Shown here piece by piece: positions 52,612 through 61,920 of a DNA stretch of 64,000 nt. Origin of the DNA: Nocardia arthritidis NBRC 100137 (GTDB lineage Bacteria; Actinomycetota; Actinomycetes; Mycobacteriales; Mycobacteriaceae); assembly GCF_001612765.1 (NCBI RefSeq), contig NZ_BDBB01000023.1, positions 1 to 64,000 of the forward strand, in the 5' to 3' direction. Both the position numbers and the translations under genes were made by a program. Each line of letters begins with the position of its first letter. The stretch's first letter is position 1. Below the pieces are notes generated by a model. It was not told the origin of the DNA, searched no databases, and saw nothing but the letters and a program-made list of their open reading frames with translations.

Positions 52612-53709
52612 ATGACTGGACCGATGCCTCTGACTCTCGCCTCGATCCGCCAAGCGCCGAAAGCGCTGCTGCACGATCACCTCGACGGTGGCTTGCGGCC
52701 CGCGACGGTGCTCGAACTCGCCGCGCACAGCGGCTACGACGACCTACCCGCCACCGACGAGGCGTCCCTGGCGGCATGGTTCCGCGACGCGGCCGACAGC
52801 GGATCGCTGGAACGCTACCTGGAGACCTTCGTGCACACCGTCGCCGTGATGCAGACCCCGGAGGGGCTGCGCCGGGTCGCCCGCGAATGCGCAGAGGATC
52901 TCGCCGCCGACGGCGTCGTCTACGCGGAGGTGCGCTTCGCCCCCGAACAGCACTTGGAGCGCGGGCTGACGCTGGACGAGGTGGTCGAGCACACGCTGGC
53001 CGGATTCCGTGAAGGCTCGGCGGCTGCCGCGCAGCGCGGACATCCGATCGTGGTGACCTGCCTGCTCACCGCGATGCGGCACGCGGCGCGCTCGCGGGAG
53101 ATCGCGGAACTGACGGTGCGCTTCCGCGATCGGGGAGTGGGCGGCTTCGACATCGCGGGCGCGGAAGCCGGTTACCCGCCCAGCAGGCACCTCGACGCGT
53201 TCGAGTACATGCGCGCCAACAGTGCGCACTTCACCATCCACGCGGGCGAGGCTTTCGGCCTGCCATCGATTCACGAGGCGCTCGCGTTCTGCGGCTGCGA
53301 CCGGCTCGGCCACGGCGTGCGGATCACCGACGACATCAGCGTGCCAGGCGCGGTCGAGGACGCGCAGCTGGGGCTGGTCGCCAACTACGTCCGGGACATG
53401 CGCATCCCGCTGGAGCTGTGTCCGTCGTCGAACGTGCAGACCGGCGCCGTGCCCTCGCTGGAGAAGCACCCGTTCGACCTGCTGGCCCGCCTGCGCTTCC
53501 GCGTCACGGTGAACACCGACAACCGGCTGATGAGCGACACCAGCATGAGTCAGGAGATGTTCAAGCTGGTCGAGACGTTCGGCTACGGCTGGAGTGACCT
53601 GGAACGATTCACCATCAACGCCATGAAGTCGGCGTTCATCCCGTTCCCGGAGCGGCTGCGGATCATCGACGACATCATCAAGCCCGGATACGCGGTGCTC
53701 ATCGGCTAG
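52612..53709 (+). CDS. add: adenosine deaminase
   Basis: 365 residues. Zinc and catalytic residues: HDHLDGGLRP (HxH, near residue 20), TIHAGEAFG (His/Glu), RLGHGVRITDD and NTDNRLMSD (Asp). Deaminates adenosine and deoxyadenosine to inosine forms, which the PNP at 60141 can then cleave. ATG 52612 is preceded by no strong Shine-Dalgarno. A 7-bp hairpin (52530-52548) lies between deoA and add. Confidence 0.96.
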   Translation: MTGPMPLTLASIRQAPKALLHDHLDGGLRPATVLELAAHSGYDDLPATDEASLAAWFRDAADSGSLERYLETFVHTVAVMQTPEGLRRVARECAEDLAADGVVYAEVRFAPEQHLERGLTLDEVVEHTLAGFREGSAAAAQRGHPIVVTCLLTAMRHAARSREIAELTVRFRDRGVGGFDIAGAEAGYPPSRHLDAFEYMRANSAHFTIHAGEAFGLPSIHEALAFCGCDRLGHGVRITDDISVPGAVEDAQLGLVANYVRDMRIPLELCPSSNVQTGAVPSLEKHPFDLLARLRFRVTVNTDNRLMSDTSMSQEMFKLVETFGYGWSDLERFTINAMKSAFIPFPERLRIIDDIIKPGYAVLIG

Positions 53710-53793
53710 GGCGGCACGCGTCCCACGGGCACGAGACCGAGTCGGCTACGAGATTCGACGCACGCCCGGCTACCGGTTCGCTAGCGTGGCGAC

Positions 53794-54450
53794 ATGGCGA
53801 CCCTGCGCATATCCCGCCGGTTCAACGGACCACCCGACTCCGGCAACGGTGGCTACGTGGCCGGTCTGCTCGCCGCCCAGCGCGACGAGCAGACGGTCAC
53901 CGTCATCCTGCGCAGCCCACCGCCGCTGGAGACGCCCCTCGACGTGCGGGCCGAACGGCTCTACGACGGTGACACGCTGATCGCCGAGTCCAAGGGCGGC
54001 GAAATCGAACGCGATGCTCCGAGCCGTATCCCCTTCGCCGACGCGACCGAGGCATCGCGCAGCTACACCAGCATCGAGATCTTCGCGTCCTGCTTCGTCT
54101 GCGGCAGTAGCCGGGCGGACGGGCTGCGCATCGAACCCGGCCGCGTCGACGAGCACCGAGTGGCCGCGCCATGGGTACCCGACGACACCGTGCCGCTGCG
54201 GCCGCCGCTGCTGTGGGCCGCGATGGACTGCCCCGGCGGTTGGTCGCTACCCGGCATGCTCGAACGTCCCGCTCTGCTCGGCTCGATGACCGCCACCGTG
54301 CACGACATCCCCCAAGTCGATGAGCGCTGCGTCGTCGTGGGCGAATTCCACCGCGAGCAGGGACGCAAATGCTGGGCCTCGACCGCGGTCTACGGCGCCG
54401 ACGAACGCCTGCTCGGACAGGCCGAGCAGGTCTGGATCCGGCTGCCCTAG
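53794..54450 (+). CDS. hotdog-fold thioesterase-like protein
   Basis: 218 residues. The N-terminal half ISRRFNGPPDSGNGGYVAGL and the central FASCFVCGSSRADGLRIEPG recall acyl-CoA thioesterase-like hotdog proteins of actinobacteria; LLWAAMDCPGGWSL fits a second hotdog repeat. No obvious catalytic Asp/Glu motif can be fixed. Convergent with the Rv3311-like gene with stops adjacent. Function is provisional. Confidence 0.6.
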   Translation: MATLRISRRFNGPPDSGNGGYVAGLLAAQRDEQTVTVILRSPPPLETPLDVRAERLYDGDTLIAESKGGEIERDAPSRIPFADATEASRSYTSIEIFASCFVCGSSRADGLRIEPGRVDEHRVAAPWVPDDTVPLRPPLLWAAMDCPGGWSLPGMLERPALLGSMTATVHDIPQVDERCVVVGEFHREQGRKCWASTAVYGADERLLGQAEQVWIRLP

Positions 54451-55713
54451 TTACTGCTTGTCGAGCCGGGACTCCAGGTTGCGTTCCAGTTCGCGCCAGG
54501 CCTGGGCCTCCGCGGTGAACGGCGGGTTGGGCGCCAACCGGGTGGGGTCGGGGTTCAGCAGGTAGGAGACGTACCAGCCGAGCGGGGTGGACTGGGCCAG
54601 GGCTTGCTCCACCGTGTCGTCGTCGGCGTAGTCGGCGGCGTCGGTGAACAGCTCTACCGCCAGATCGAGCTGTTCGATGTCGACCGCCTCGGGGCCTTCG
54701 GCCAAGTCCTCGGCCAAGCCGGGCAGCACGTAGACGTTCTCGTCGGTCACCTCGACCTCCAGTGAGCCGTCCACCGCCGCGGTCTGCACGTCGGCGAAGG
54801 TGCTCACGCGAGCCAAGTCGTGCTCGTGGTCGTCGGCGAGGTAGCGGGCCAGCGCGCGCTCGGAGGAGAACACCGTGATCGAGCCCCTGGAACCGAGGAA
54901 GATCGGCTCGTCGTCGAGGTAGCAGCGCAGGGTGAAGACGCTGCCTTCGGACGTGACGATCTTGACCGGGTCGATGCCGACCTCGTGCCAGAACGATTCG
55001 TCCTCGCCTTCGTCCTCGTCTTCCTCGTCGTCCTCTTCCGCGTCGAGGTCGACGGGCTCGAACTCCTCCTCGTCGCTGTCGGCGGCGTCGTCGGCATCGA
55101 CCACGTTCTCCTCGGCGGCCAGCAGTTCGGCCTCGGCGACCGCGACCGCCTCGGCGTCGACCTCGGGCGTCTGCACGACGGAGTCGATGGCGTCCAGGAC
55201 GTCGTCCCAACCCTTGGCGATCGCGGCGCCGATCTGGTCCCACAGCTCCTCGCCGTCGCGACCGACGAACGCGCTCACGCCGCCGGGCAGCGCGCCCAGC
55301 ACCGGATGGGAACCGAAGAATTTGGTGACCGTCTCGAGTTCGCACACCTCGCCGATGTTGCGCACCATGCCGAGGGTGTCCTCCAGCTCGGCGACGGTAT
55401 CGACGTCGGGTTCGCCCGCCGCCAGCTCCGGCACCGCGACCAGATCGAAGGTGAAGTTCTCCTCCGGCTCCAGTTCGACCGCCGACAGACCCGCGACGAC
55501 CTTCCAGGCCGGATGGTCCACGAGGTCGTTGTCGGCGTTGGTGCGGATGAATGCGGCAAGCTCCGCCACGGACTCGAAACCGTAGAGGGCGTCCTCGTGA
55601 CCGAGGAACGCCTCCCACTCGTCGTCACCGTCTCGCCAACGCGGTGCCCACAGGGTGACGAGATCGCCGTCGGTCAGGCCGAGCTCGATCGGGACGATGT
55701 CTCCAGAAGCCAT
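54451..55713 (-). CDS. Rv3311-like conserved acidic protein
   Basis: 420 residues, the same length I recall for M. tuberculosis Rv3311, and in the same gene neighbourhood (between upp and add). Strongly acidic, with a run of Asp/Glu (VDLDAEEDDEEDEDEGEDES, about 245-265) joining two globular halves. The N-terminal half includes WRDGDDEWEAFLGHEDALYG; the C-terminal half ends PNPPFTAEAQAWRELERNLE. No membrane span or catalytic motif seen. Sometimes annotated as a primosomal protein without support. Its gene follows the small ESX cluster by 26 bases, so cotranscription is possible. Confidence 0.8.
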   Translation of the reverse strand: MASGDIVPIELGLTDGDLVTLWAPRWRDGDDEWEAFLGHEDALYGFESVAELAAFIRTNADNDLVDHPAWKVVAGLSAVELEPEENFTFDLVAVPELAAGEPDVDTVAELEDTLGMVRNIGEVCELETVTKFFGSHPVLGALPGGVSAFVGRDGEELWDQIGAAIAKGWDDVLDAIDSVVQTPEVDAEAVAVAEAELLAAEENVVDADDAADSDEEEFEPVDLDAEEDDEEDEDEGEDESFWHEVGIDPVKIVTSEGSVFTLRCYLDDEPIFLGSRGSITVFSSERALARYLADDHEHDLARVSTFADVQTAAVDGSLEVEVTDENVYVLPGLAEDLAEGPEAVDIEQLDLAVELFTDAADYADDDTVEQALAQSTPLGWYVSYLLNPDPTRLAPNPPFTAEAQAWRELERNLESRLDKQ

Positions 55714-55739
55714 GTGCGGAAGCCTATCGACCTTCCGCG

Positions 55740-56087
55740 TCAGGCACTATCCGGCCCGCCCCCATTCGTGTCCGCGGGCGGCTGCCCGGCGGGGACGAAC
55801 GACTCGTTCAGTGTCGCAACGACCTTGGATCGCTGCGCTCCGGCGTCCTCGGCGGCCTGCCTGCAGGCCCAGACGATCAACTGCCCGACCTCGGCCGGCG
55901 GCAGCGATGTGACCGATTCCGCCAAGCTCAGGCCGACCAGCGCGCCGTCGCTGTTCACCTCGACGCTCACCGCGCCATCCTCGGAGGTCCACCGCCCGCG
56001 CACCTGCTTCAACCCGTACAGCGCGGCTTCCAGCGCCTCCAGTTTCTGGGTGGCCGCCGCGACAAGAGCGTCCATTTCCGCACTCAT
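55740..56087 (-). CDS. YbaB/EbfC-like protein of the second ESX cluster
   Basis: 115 residues. MDALVAAATQKLEALEAALY and the strand AVSVEVNSDGALVGLSLAES, followed by VGQLIVWACRQAAEDAGAQR, form the YbaB-like fold. Overlaps the upstream gene by four bases (ATG within the stop region), so they are coupled. It parallels the YbaB-like gene next to the giant toxin operon. Confidence 0.78.
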   Translation of the reverse strand: MSAEMDALVAAATQKLEALEAALYGLKQVRGRWTSEDGAVSVEVNSDGALVGLSLAESVTSLPPAEVGQLIVWACRQAAEDAGAQRSKVVATLNESFVPAGQPPADTNGGGPDSA

Positions 56088-56425
56088 ACCGGCCTCATCC
56101 AGGTCGTCGGTCCCGTGTCCGCGTCGTCGATCCGGTCCAGCTCGTCCACCGCCTGCTGGCGGGTGGGCAGACCCAGCCGGTCGAGGATGTCCGAGGGCAT
56201 GCCCGACTCGGCGAGCAGTTCGCGCCGCCGCGCCCGCGCCGCGATGGCGGAACGCTGGGTGAGCCGCAGAATCTCGTTGGCGAGCGACTGAGCGCCGTAG
56301 CGGTATTCGCTGCGCTCGAACTTGATCTCGACCGGCATGCCCTGATCGGTCGCGCGCACCGAGATGGTGCCGGACCGGTTGCTGCTGGCCGCCACCGTGA
56401 CGTTGGGGACTGGGGGTCGGGTCAT
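56084..56425 (-). CDS. small conserved protein of the ESX cluster, unknown function
   Basis: 113 residues: strand-rich start PNVTVAASSNRSGTISVRAT and then helices EYRYGAQSLANEILRLTQRS, RRRELLAESGMPSDILDRLG. I do not recognise a family with a known function. Overlaps both neighbours by four bases (NlpC/P60 gene before, YbaB-like gene after), so it is part of one translational unit. Confidence 0.7.
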   Translation of the reverse strand: MTRPPVPNVTVAASSNRSGTISVRATDQGMPVEIKFERSEYRYGAQSLANEILRLTQRSAIAARARRRELLAESGMPSDILDRLGLPTRQQAVDELDRIDDADTGPTTWMRPV

Positions 56426-57531
56426 GCCGTCGGCCTGTAGAAACCGTAGAAGTCCATGCCTGAGTTCTCCGTTCGAATCGAGCTGATCTGGACCGGGTCA
56501 CCCGCCTCGACCAACTGGCCGTTCCCGATCACCATGGCCACGTGGCCGTCCCAGATAGCGAGGTCGCCGGGCATCAGATCACCGGCCGACACCGGTGTGG
56601 CCCCGTTGCCCTGGTCGCACGCGAGCCGGGGCAGGTCGACGCCCGCCTCGCCGTAGGCGTACTTGGTGAGCCCGCTGCAATCCAATCCCGCGCCCGGGCT
56701 GTTGCCGCCCCAGACGTAGGGCGTGCCCACCGCGCCGATCGCCGACCGGACCGCCGTGGCGGCCTGCTCGTTGGGCGCCTCCACCACACTGCCGTCGGGC
56801 AGCGTGATCTTCACGCCCTTGCCGTCGTCGGGCGTGCCCGACGAACCGGTGTCGGGTTTGGGGGTACCCGTCGTGCCGGGCGTGCCACGGGAACTGCGTG
56901 AGGACTGCGACTGCAGCGGCGTGGCCATCGCGGTGCTCAGCAGCGAGCCCGCACCGTTGAGCACGCCGGACGCGGCGGACGCCGCTTGCTGCACGCCGGC
57001 GGCGGGGACACCGGCCAATGACGGGGTGGTCGGCGGCGGGGTGAGGTCGTTCATCGACGCGGTGTGCGTCTGCAATTCGTTCTGGACCCGGCCGACGACG
57101 TTGAGGGCCTGGTTGAGATGGTCGATGGCGGAGCCGACGAGCACGGTCAGACCTTCCGGCGTCGCCAGGACCGGCCCCATGCTCGCCGCGGTGTTCACGA
57201 AGGACTGCGCGATGTCGGTGAGATCCTTCTGGCCCGTCTCGACCTCACCCGCGGCCTGGTTCACGACCGTCGCCATCTCGTTGCCACGATCGGAGATGGT
57301 GGCCGCGGAGGTCTGCACGCGCAGCGCCTTGGCGGTGGCCGCGTCGGCCGCGCGGCCGTCCCAGGCGGCGTTCATCCCGTTGATGCTGTCGCGGCCCATC
57401 TGGTGGATCTGGTCGACCACGGACGAGGTGCTACGCAGCGCGTCGGTGGGACCGCCGGCGGGCAGCACGCCGCTGCCGAAGCTGGCGAGCAGATCCAGGA
57501 TCGGTTGCGCCAGTGCGTTGACATCGATCAC
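56422..57531 (-). CDS. NlpC/P60 peptidoglycan hydrolase with WXG100-like N-terminus
   Basis: 369 residues from GTG 57531. Residues 1-180 are helical and ESX-substrate-like (MGRDSINGMNAAWDGRAADA contains a W-x-G turn). A Ser/Thr/Pro linker follows, then a C-terminal NlpC/P60 domain: Cys in GLDCSGLTKYAYGEAG, His in DLAIWDGHVAMVIGNGQLVE. It should cut peptide bonds in peptidoglycan after export by a type VII system. No classical signal peptide, which fits ESX export. Adjacent to an EspC-like gene. Confidence 0.85.
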   Translation of the reverse strand: MIDVNALAQPILDLLASFGSGVLPAGGPTDALRSTSSVVDQIHQMGRDSINGMNAAWDGRAADAATAKALRVQTSAATISDRGNEMATVVNQAAGEVETGQKDLTDIAQSFVNTAASMGPVLATPEGLTVLVGSAIDHLNQALNVVGRVQNELQTHTASMNDLTPPPTTPSLAGVPAAGVQQAASAASGVLNGAGSLLSTAMATPLQSQSSRSSRGTPGTTGTPKPDTGSSGTPDDGKGVKITLPDGSVVEAPNEQAATAVRSAIGAVGTPYVWGGNSPGAGLDCSGLTKYAYGEAGVDLPRLACDQGNGATPVSAGDLMPGDLAIWDGHVAMVIGNGQLVEAGDPVQISSIRTENSGMDFYGFYRPTA

Positions 57532-57535
57532 AGGC

Positions 57536-57847
57536 TCACTCCACCTCGGTGGCCGCGTTCCGCAGCGCGCTCGCGTGCACGGCGTCGGTCTCGGTGAGGA
57601 CGGCCGCCGCGCCGGTGGCGGCGCCACCCATGCTGGTCAGCACCGCCGACAGCTGGCCGATCGCGGCGACGTGCCCGGCGTGCGCCGCGGCGTAGGCCGC
57701 CATGAAGTCACCGCCGATCAATCCCATGATCGGGCCCAGCAGCGCGGGCTCCGCCGCCGCGGCGCTCACCCCGGCCGCCGCCATCTCACCCGCCATGACG
57801 TGAGCGGTCGCGCCGTAGGCCGCAATGCCTTCGGTGTCCGCCGACAT
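57536..57847 (-). CDS. EspC-like / DUF2580 ESX-associated protein
   Basis: 103 residues from ATG 57847: MSADTEGIAAYGATAHVMAG, Ala/Gly-rich helices and a final TETDAVHASALRNAATEV. The length, Ala-rich helical hairpin and position next to a WXG100-like NlpC/P60 gene fit the DUF2580 (EspC) family of ESX substrates or partners. Upstream in-frame ATGs at 57856 and 57868 are possible starts. Divergent from upp. Confidence 0.75.
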   Translation of the reverse strand: MSADTEGIAAYGATAHVMAGEMAAAGVSAAAAEPALLGPIMGLIGGDFMAAYAAAHAGHVAAIGQLSAVLTSMGGAATGAAAVLTETDAVHASALRNAATEVE

Positions 57848-58001
57848 CTTCCGCATCAGAGCTTCCCCCATCTGTTGTTCCCAGGCAGAGTACGTCATCC
57901 ACTTGGTTCGACGCGCGCTGTTCCGGTTCGGTTCCGCCGCTTCGGAAAAAAAGTCCGGTGGCATCCGACGGCGCACCCGTGACCGACTTTATCGTTCCCT
58001 C

Positions 58002-58625
58002 ATGCGCACCCTCACCGTGGACCATCCACTCGTCGCCGCCCTGCTCACCACGATGCGGGACGAGCGAACACCCAATCCGGCTTTCCGTGCCGCACTGCGT
58101 GATCTGACCGGCATCCTGATCTACGAGGCGCTGCGCGACGCGGAGGTCGAGCGCTTCGAGATCACCACGCCGGTCGCTCCCACCGAAGGCATCCGGCTGG
58201 CCCGTCCGCCGCTGCTGGTTCCGGTATTGCGCGCCGGGCTCGGCATGATCGACGCGGCCGCCGAGCTGATCCCGGACGCCAGAATCGGGTTCGTCGGTCT
58301 CGCTCGCGACGAGGACACCCACCTGCCGGTGCCCTATATGGAGTCGTTGCCCGCCGATCTCGCCGGTCTGCCGGTCTTCGTGCTGGACCCGATGCTGGCC
58401 ACGGGCGGTTCGATGCGGCACACCTTGCAGTTGCTCGCGGCACGCGGCGCCACCGACATCACCGCCGTGTGCGTCGTCGCAGCACCGGAAGGCGTTGCGA
58501 CACTAGAGGACTCGGGTCTGCCGGTGCGGCTGGTGACCGCCGTCGTGGACTCCGGACTGAATGAGAACGCCTACATCGTGCCCGGTCTCGGCGACGCGGG
58601 CGACAGGCAATTCGGCCCGCGCTGA
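58002..58625 (+). CDS. upp: uracil phosphoribosyltransferase
   Basis: 207 residues. PRPP loop VFVLDPMLATGGSMRHTLQL is exact, with LVPVLRAGLGMIDAAAELIP and the C-terminal uracil-binding YIVPGLGDAGDRQFG. Salvages uracil to UMP, following on from cdd and deoA products. Convergent with pmmB, with 18 bases between stops. Confidence 0.96.
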   Translation: MRTLTVDHPLVAALLTTMRDERTPNPAFRAALRDLTGILIYEALRDAEVERFEITTPVAPTEGIRLARPPLLVPVLRAGLGMIDAAAELIPDARIGFVGLARDEDTHLPVPYMESLPADLAGLPVFVLDPMLATGGSMRHTLQLLAARGATDITAVCVVAAPEGVATLEDSGLPVRLVTAVVDSGLNENAYIVPGLGDAGDRQFGPR

Positions 58626-58643
58626 ACCTCCGCCGGGCCGCGG

Positions 58644-60140
58644 TCAGAAGGTCCGGCAGAAGTCGCGCAATGCCGAAAGGCGTTCGCGGGCAGCGGCTCG
58701 CGCGGCCGGAAGACCGGCGCGCGAGCCCACCGGTTCGACCACCTCCAGGTAGCACTTGAGCTTCGGCTCGGTACCGGAAGGGCGGACGACCACGCGGGAC
58801 GAAACACCCTCGAAGATCAGCGCATCGGTCCGCATCCGGCCCCGGACCCGAAGCAGATCGGTGTATTCGACCGGCTCGCCCGCGATCTCGCGCGGCGGGT
58901 CGGCCCGCAATCGCTCGACCACGGCGGCCGCGTCGGTGGCCGAGCCGAGCCGCAGCGACACCTGGTCGCCTGCGTGCAGGCCGAATTCGACCGCGTAGTC
59001 GTCGAGTTCGTCGTTCAGGTCGCGACCCGCGGCCTTCAACCGGGCCACCAGGTCGGCCACCAGGACGGCGGCGGAAATGCCGTCCTTGTCGCGGACCGCC
59101 GCCGGGTCGACGCAGTGGCCGATCGCCTCCTCGTAGGCGTAGACCAAGCCGTCGCCCGCGCGGGCCAGCCACTTGAATCCGGTGAGCGTTTCCGCGTAGC
59201 GTCCACCGCGCGCGGGAGCCAGCTTCGACAGCAGACGTGATGACACGATCGTCGTCGCCACCAGCGCATCGTCCGGGGCGGTGCGCAGCACACAGTCACC
59301 GAGGAGCACGCCGGTCTCGTCGCCGCGCAGCATCCGCCAGGCACCGTCCGGCCGTGGGACGCCCACCGCGCACCGATCCGCGTCGGGGTCCAGTGCGATC
59401 GCCACGTCGGCGCCGACCCGGGCCGCCGTCGCGAGCAGCAGGTCGGCCGCGCCGGGTTCCTCCGGGTTCGGGAACGCGACGGTCGGGAAGTCGGGGTCCG
59501 GTGCGAACTGCTCTTCGACGACGTTGACGTCGGGAAAACCCGCCGCGCGCAGCGCTTCGACGGCGAGGTCACCGCCGACGCCGTGCAGCGGAGTGAGGGC
59601 GATCCGGATGCCGGCCCGCTCGCCCGATCCACCGATCCGGGCGGGTATTTCGGCAACGCGGTGTATATAGCGCTGGACCACGTCGTCGTCGGCGGGGACG
59701 ACCGGCACGCGGTCGATCGGCTCGGCCACGGCCTCGATACACCGCTCGATCTCGGCGTCGGCCGGGGCGATCAGCTGTGACCCGCCGTCGAGATAGACCT
59801 TGTAGCCGTTATCGGTGGCCGGGTTGTGCGAGGCGGTGATCTGCACGCCCGCGACCGCGCCCAGGTCACGCACCGCGTACGCGACCACCGGTGTGGGCAG
59901 CGGACGCGGCAGCAACGTCACCGGAAAGCCCGCCGCGGCGAAGATCTCCGCGGTCGCCGTGGCGAACTCGGCGGAACCGTGCCTGGCGTCGCGGCCGACG
60001 ATCACCGTGCCGCCGCCGAGACAGCGGTCGCGCAGCCACGCCACGATTCCCGCGGTCGCCCTGCTCACGGTGGTGACGTTCATGCCGTCCGGGCCCTCGC
60101 GCAGCGGCCCGCGCAGGCCCGCCGTGCCGAAGCGCAGCAT
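58644..60140 (-). CDS. pmmB: phosphomannomutase / phosphoglucomutase family protein
   Basis: 498 residues. Phosphoserine loop VQITASHNPATDNG, metal loop ALDPDADRCAV, sugar-binding YAYEEAIGHCVD and phosphate-binding VVVRPSGTEPKLKCY identify the alpha-D-phosphohexomutase superfamily. Its partner deoD suggests that it also handles (deoxy)ribose-1-phosphate from nucleoside breakdown. The ATG follows the deoD stop directly. Slightly shorter at the N-terminus than some homologues; start near MLRFGTAGLRG is the family motif. Confidence 0.93.
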   Translation of the reverse strand: MLRFGTAGLRGPLREGPDGMNVTTVSRATAGIVAWLRDRCLGGGTVIVGRDARHGSAEFATATAEIFAAAGFPVTLLPRPLPTPVVAYAVRDLGAVAGVQITASHNPATDNGYKVYLDGGSQLIAPADAEIERCIEAVAEPIDRVPVVPADDDVVQRYIHRVAEIPARIGGSGERAGIRIALTPLHGVGGDLAVEALRAAGFPDVNVVEEQFAPDPDFPTVAFPNPEEPGAADLLLATAARVGADVAIALDPDADRCAVGVPRPDGAWRMLRGDETGVLLGDCVLRTAPDDALVATTIVSSRLLSKLAPARGGRYAETLTGFKWLARAGDGLVYAYEEAIGHCVDPAAVRDKDGISAAVLVADLVARLKAAGRDLNDELDDYAVEFGLHAGDQVSLRLGSATDAAAVVERLRADPPREIAGEPVEYTDLLRVRGRMRTDALIFEGVSSRVVVRPSGTEPKLKCYLEVVEPVGSRAGLPAARAAARERLSALRDFCRTF

Positions 60141-60932
60141 CTACACCCGTTCCAGCACGCCGCGCAGCAGTTTGCCGAGGCGCGCGGCCGCGGCATGGCC
60201 CTCGGCGAGCACCTCGGCATGGGACAGATGCGCGCCGGTGACTCCGGCGGCCAGGTTGGTGACCAGCGAGATACCGAGCAGCCGCGCACCGAGCGCGCGG
60301 CAGGCGATGGCTTCCAGCACCGTGGACATGCCGACCAGATCCGCGCCGATCGTGCGCAGCATCCGGATCTCGGCGGGCGTTTCGTACTGCGGCCCGGTGA
60401 GGCCCGCGTAGACCCCCTCGGTCAGGCTCGGATCGATCTCCCTGGCCAGCGCCCGCAACTGCGGATCCCAGGCGTCGACCAGGTCGACGAAAGTCGCGCC
60501 TGCCAGCGGTGTGCGACCGGTCAAGTTGAGATGGTCGCTGATCAGCACCGGCTCACCGACCCGCAGGCCGGCCCGGATACCGCCCGCGGCATTGGTCAGC
60601 ACCACGATCTCCGCGCCCGCCGCGACTGCCGCCGATACCGGATGCACCACATCGGCGGGCCGATACCCCTCGTAGAGATGCTGGCGGCCCATCAGCAGCA
60701 GCACGTCGTTGTCGTCCACCCGAACGGAATGGAGCACGCCGACATGACCCTGCGCGGTAGGCGTTCCGAAACCGGGCAGCTCCGGCATCGGCACCGACGC
60801 CCGCGGCGCCCCGATCTCCGCGGCCGCGTCCTGCCAGCCGGACCCCAGCACCACCGCGACCCGGTGGCGTGACACTCCCGTACGTTCGGCGATCGCCTCG
60901 GCGGCCTGTTCGGCAAGCATGATCGTCACCAT
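60141..60932 (-). CDS. deoD: purine nucleoside phosphorylase
   Basis: 263 residues from ATG 60932 (ATG 60920 is the alternative). Trimeric PNP type: VVLGSGWQDAAAEIG, GRQHLYEGY, VLTNAAGGIRAGLRVGEPVL, LTGPQYETPAEIRML and MSTVLEAIACRALG. Cleaves inosine and guanosine to base and ribose-1-phosphate. Coupled with pmmB by adjacent stop and start. Its start region lies next to a reverse copy of the dispersed repeat. Confidence 0.95.
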   Translation of the reverse strand: MVTIMLAEQAAEAIAERTGVSRHRVAVVLGSGWQDAAAEIGAPRASVPMPELPGFGTPTAQGHVGVLHSVRVDDNDVLLLMGRQHLYEGYRPADVVHPVSAAVAAGAEIVVLTNAAGGIRAGLRVGEPVLISDHLNLTGRTPLAGATFVDLVDAWDPQLRALAREIDPSLTEGVYAGLTGPQYETPAEIRMLRTIGADLVGMSTVLEAIACRALGARLLGISLVTNLAAGVTGAHLSHAEVLAEGHAAAARLGKLLRGVLERV

Positions 60933-60933
60933 A

Positions 60934-61003
60934 GCTGTGTTCGATATGCCGCGCCTTCGCGCGGCGTGTTCGCGGCCCCTTGGTGGCTCGCGTTCGCTTC
61001 GCC
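60934..61003 (-). repeat. dispersed hairpin repeat, copy C (reverse)
   Basis: On the minus strand reads CGAAGCGAACGCGAGCC, then AAGGGGCCGCGAACACGCC and GCGCGAAGGCGCGGC: the same order as in copies A and B. The segment GCCGCGC-CTTC-GCGCGGC forms a strong hairpin. Lies in the divergent region between deoD and the enoyl-CoA hydratase gene, immediately next to the deoD start. Confidence 0.65.
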
Positions 61004-61097
61004 GGGAGTTGGGGTGCGGTGGGGCAGGGAGGGGGTGTTCGACTCGACCCTTACCCGCGAGTAGGGGTAGCGGCCGGTGCCCGATACGCTGCACGGC

Positions 61098-61802
61098 ATG
61101 CCGTATCTGGAACGCCACGGGGAAGTGTTCGTCGTCTACCTCGGCGCCGAGGGACAGACGGACAGCGAGAACCGTTTTCACCCGGACTGGATCGACGCCT
61201 TCCACGGGCTGCTGGACGAGGTCGAGAGCTCCGAGGGGCCTGCCGCGCTGGTGACCACCGCGACCGGGAAGTTCTTCAGCAACGGTCTGGACACCGATTG
61301 GCTGTTCGGCAATCTGGACAAGATGCACGGTTACCTCGACCGCGTGCACTCGCTCTACACCCGCCTGCTCGCCTTCCCGCTGCCGACCGTCGCGGCGATC
61401 AACGGCCACGCCTTCGGAGCGGGCGCGATGCTGGCCACCTCGCACGATTTCCGGGTGATGCGCGCCGATCGCGGCTTCTACTGCCTGCCCGAGGTGCACC
61501 TGGGCATGCCCTTCACGATCGGGATGAACGCCCTGCTCACCGAGCGGCTGTCCAACCAGGTCTGCGTGCAGGCGATGACCACCGGCCACCGGTACCCGGC
61601 CGACGAGGCGATCGCCGCGGGCATCGCGGATGCCAAGGCCGACGCCGCCGAGTTGCTCTCCACCGCGATCGAGCGGGCCGCGGCACTGGCGAGCAACCGC
61701 AAGCCCAACCTCCCCGTGATCAAGCGCGCCCTGCACGCGAAGGCCCTGGCCGGCCTCGCCGTCGCGACCACTCCGGAAAACCTGGCGTTCGCGGCGAGCT
61801 GA
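61098..61802 (+). CDS. enoyl-CoA hydratase/isomerase family protein
   Basis: 234 residues, crotonase fold. Oxyanion-hole strands ATGKFFSNGLDTDWL and NGHAFGAGAMLATSHDFRVM are typical, followed by FYCLPEVHLGMPFTIG. The Glu pair of classical hydratases is partly replaced (LPEVHLG retains one Glu), so isomerase activity is more likely than hydration. Start ATG 61098 preferred to GTG 61077. Confidence 0.85.
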   Translation: MPYLERHGEVFVVYLGAEGQTDSENRFHPDWIDAFHGLLDEVESSEGPAALVTTATGKFFSNGLDTDWLFGNLDKMHGYLDRVHSLYTRLLAFPLPTVAAINGHAFGAGAMLATSHDFRVMRADRGFYCLPEVHLGMPFTIGMNALLTERLSNQVCVQAMTTGHRYPADEAIAAGIADAKADAAELLSTAIERAAALASNRKPNLPVIKRALHAKALAGLAVATTPENLAFAAS

Positions 61803-61920
61803 CCCGCCGTCCGCCGACGGCCCGGCCCGTCTCCGCCCCTACGCTCGACCGAGGTCCGATGCGGCACTCGTCCGGCCATCCGCCGCTGCCACGCGGCGAA
61901 CTATCGGGTAGCGGTTTCCG

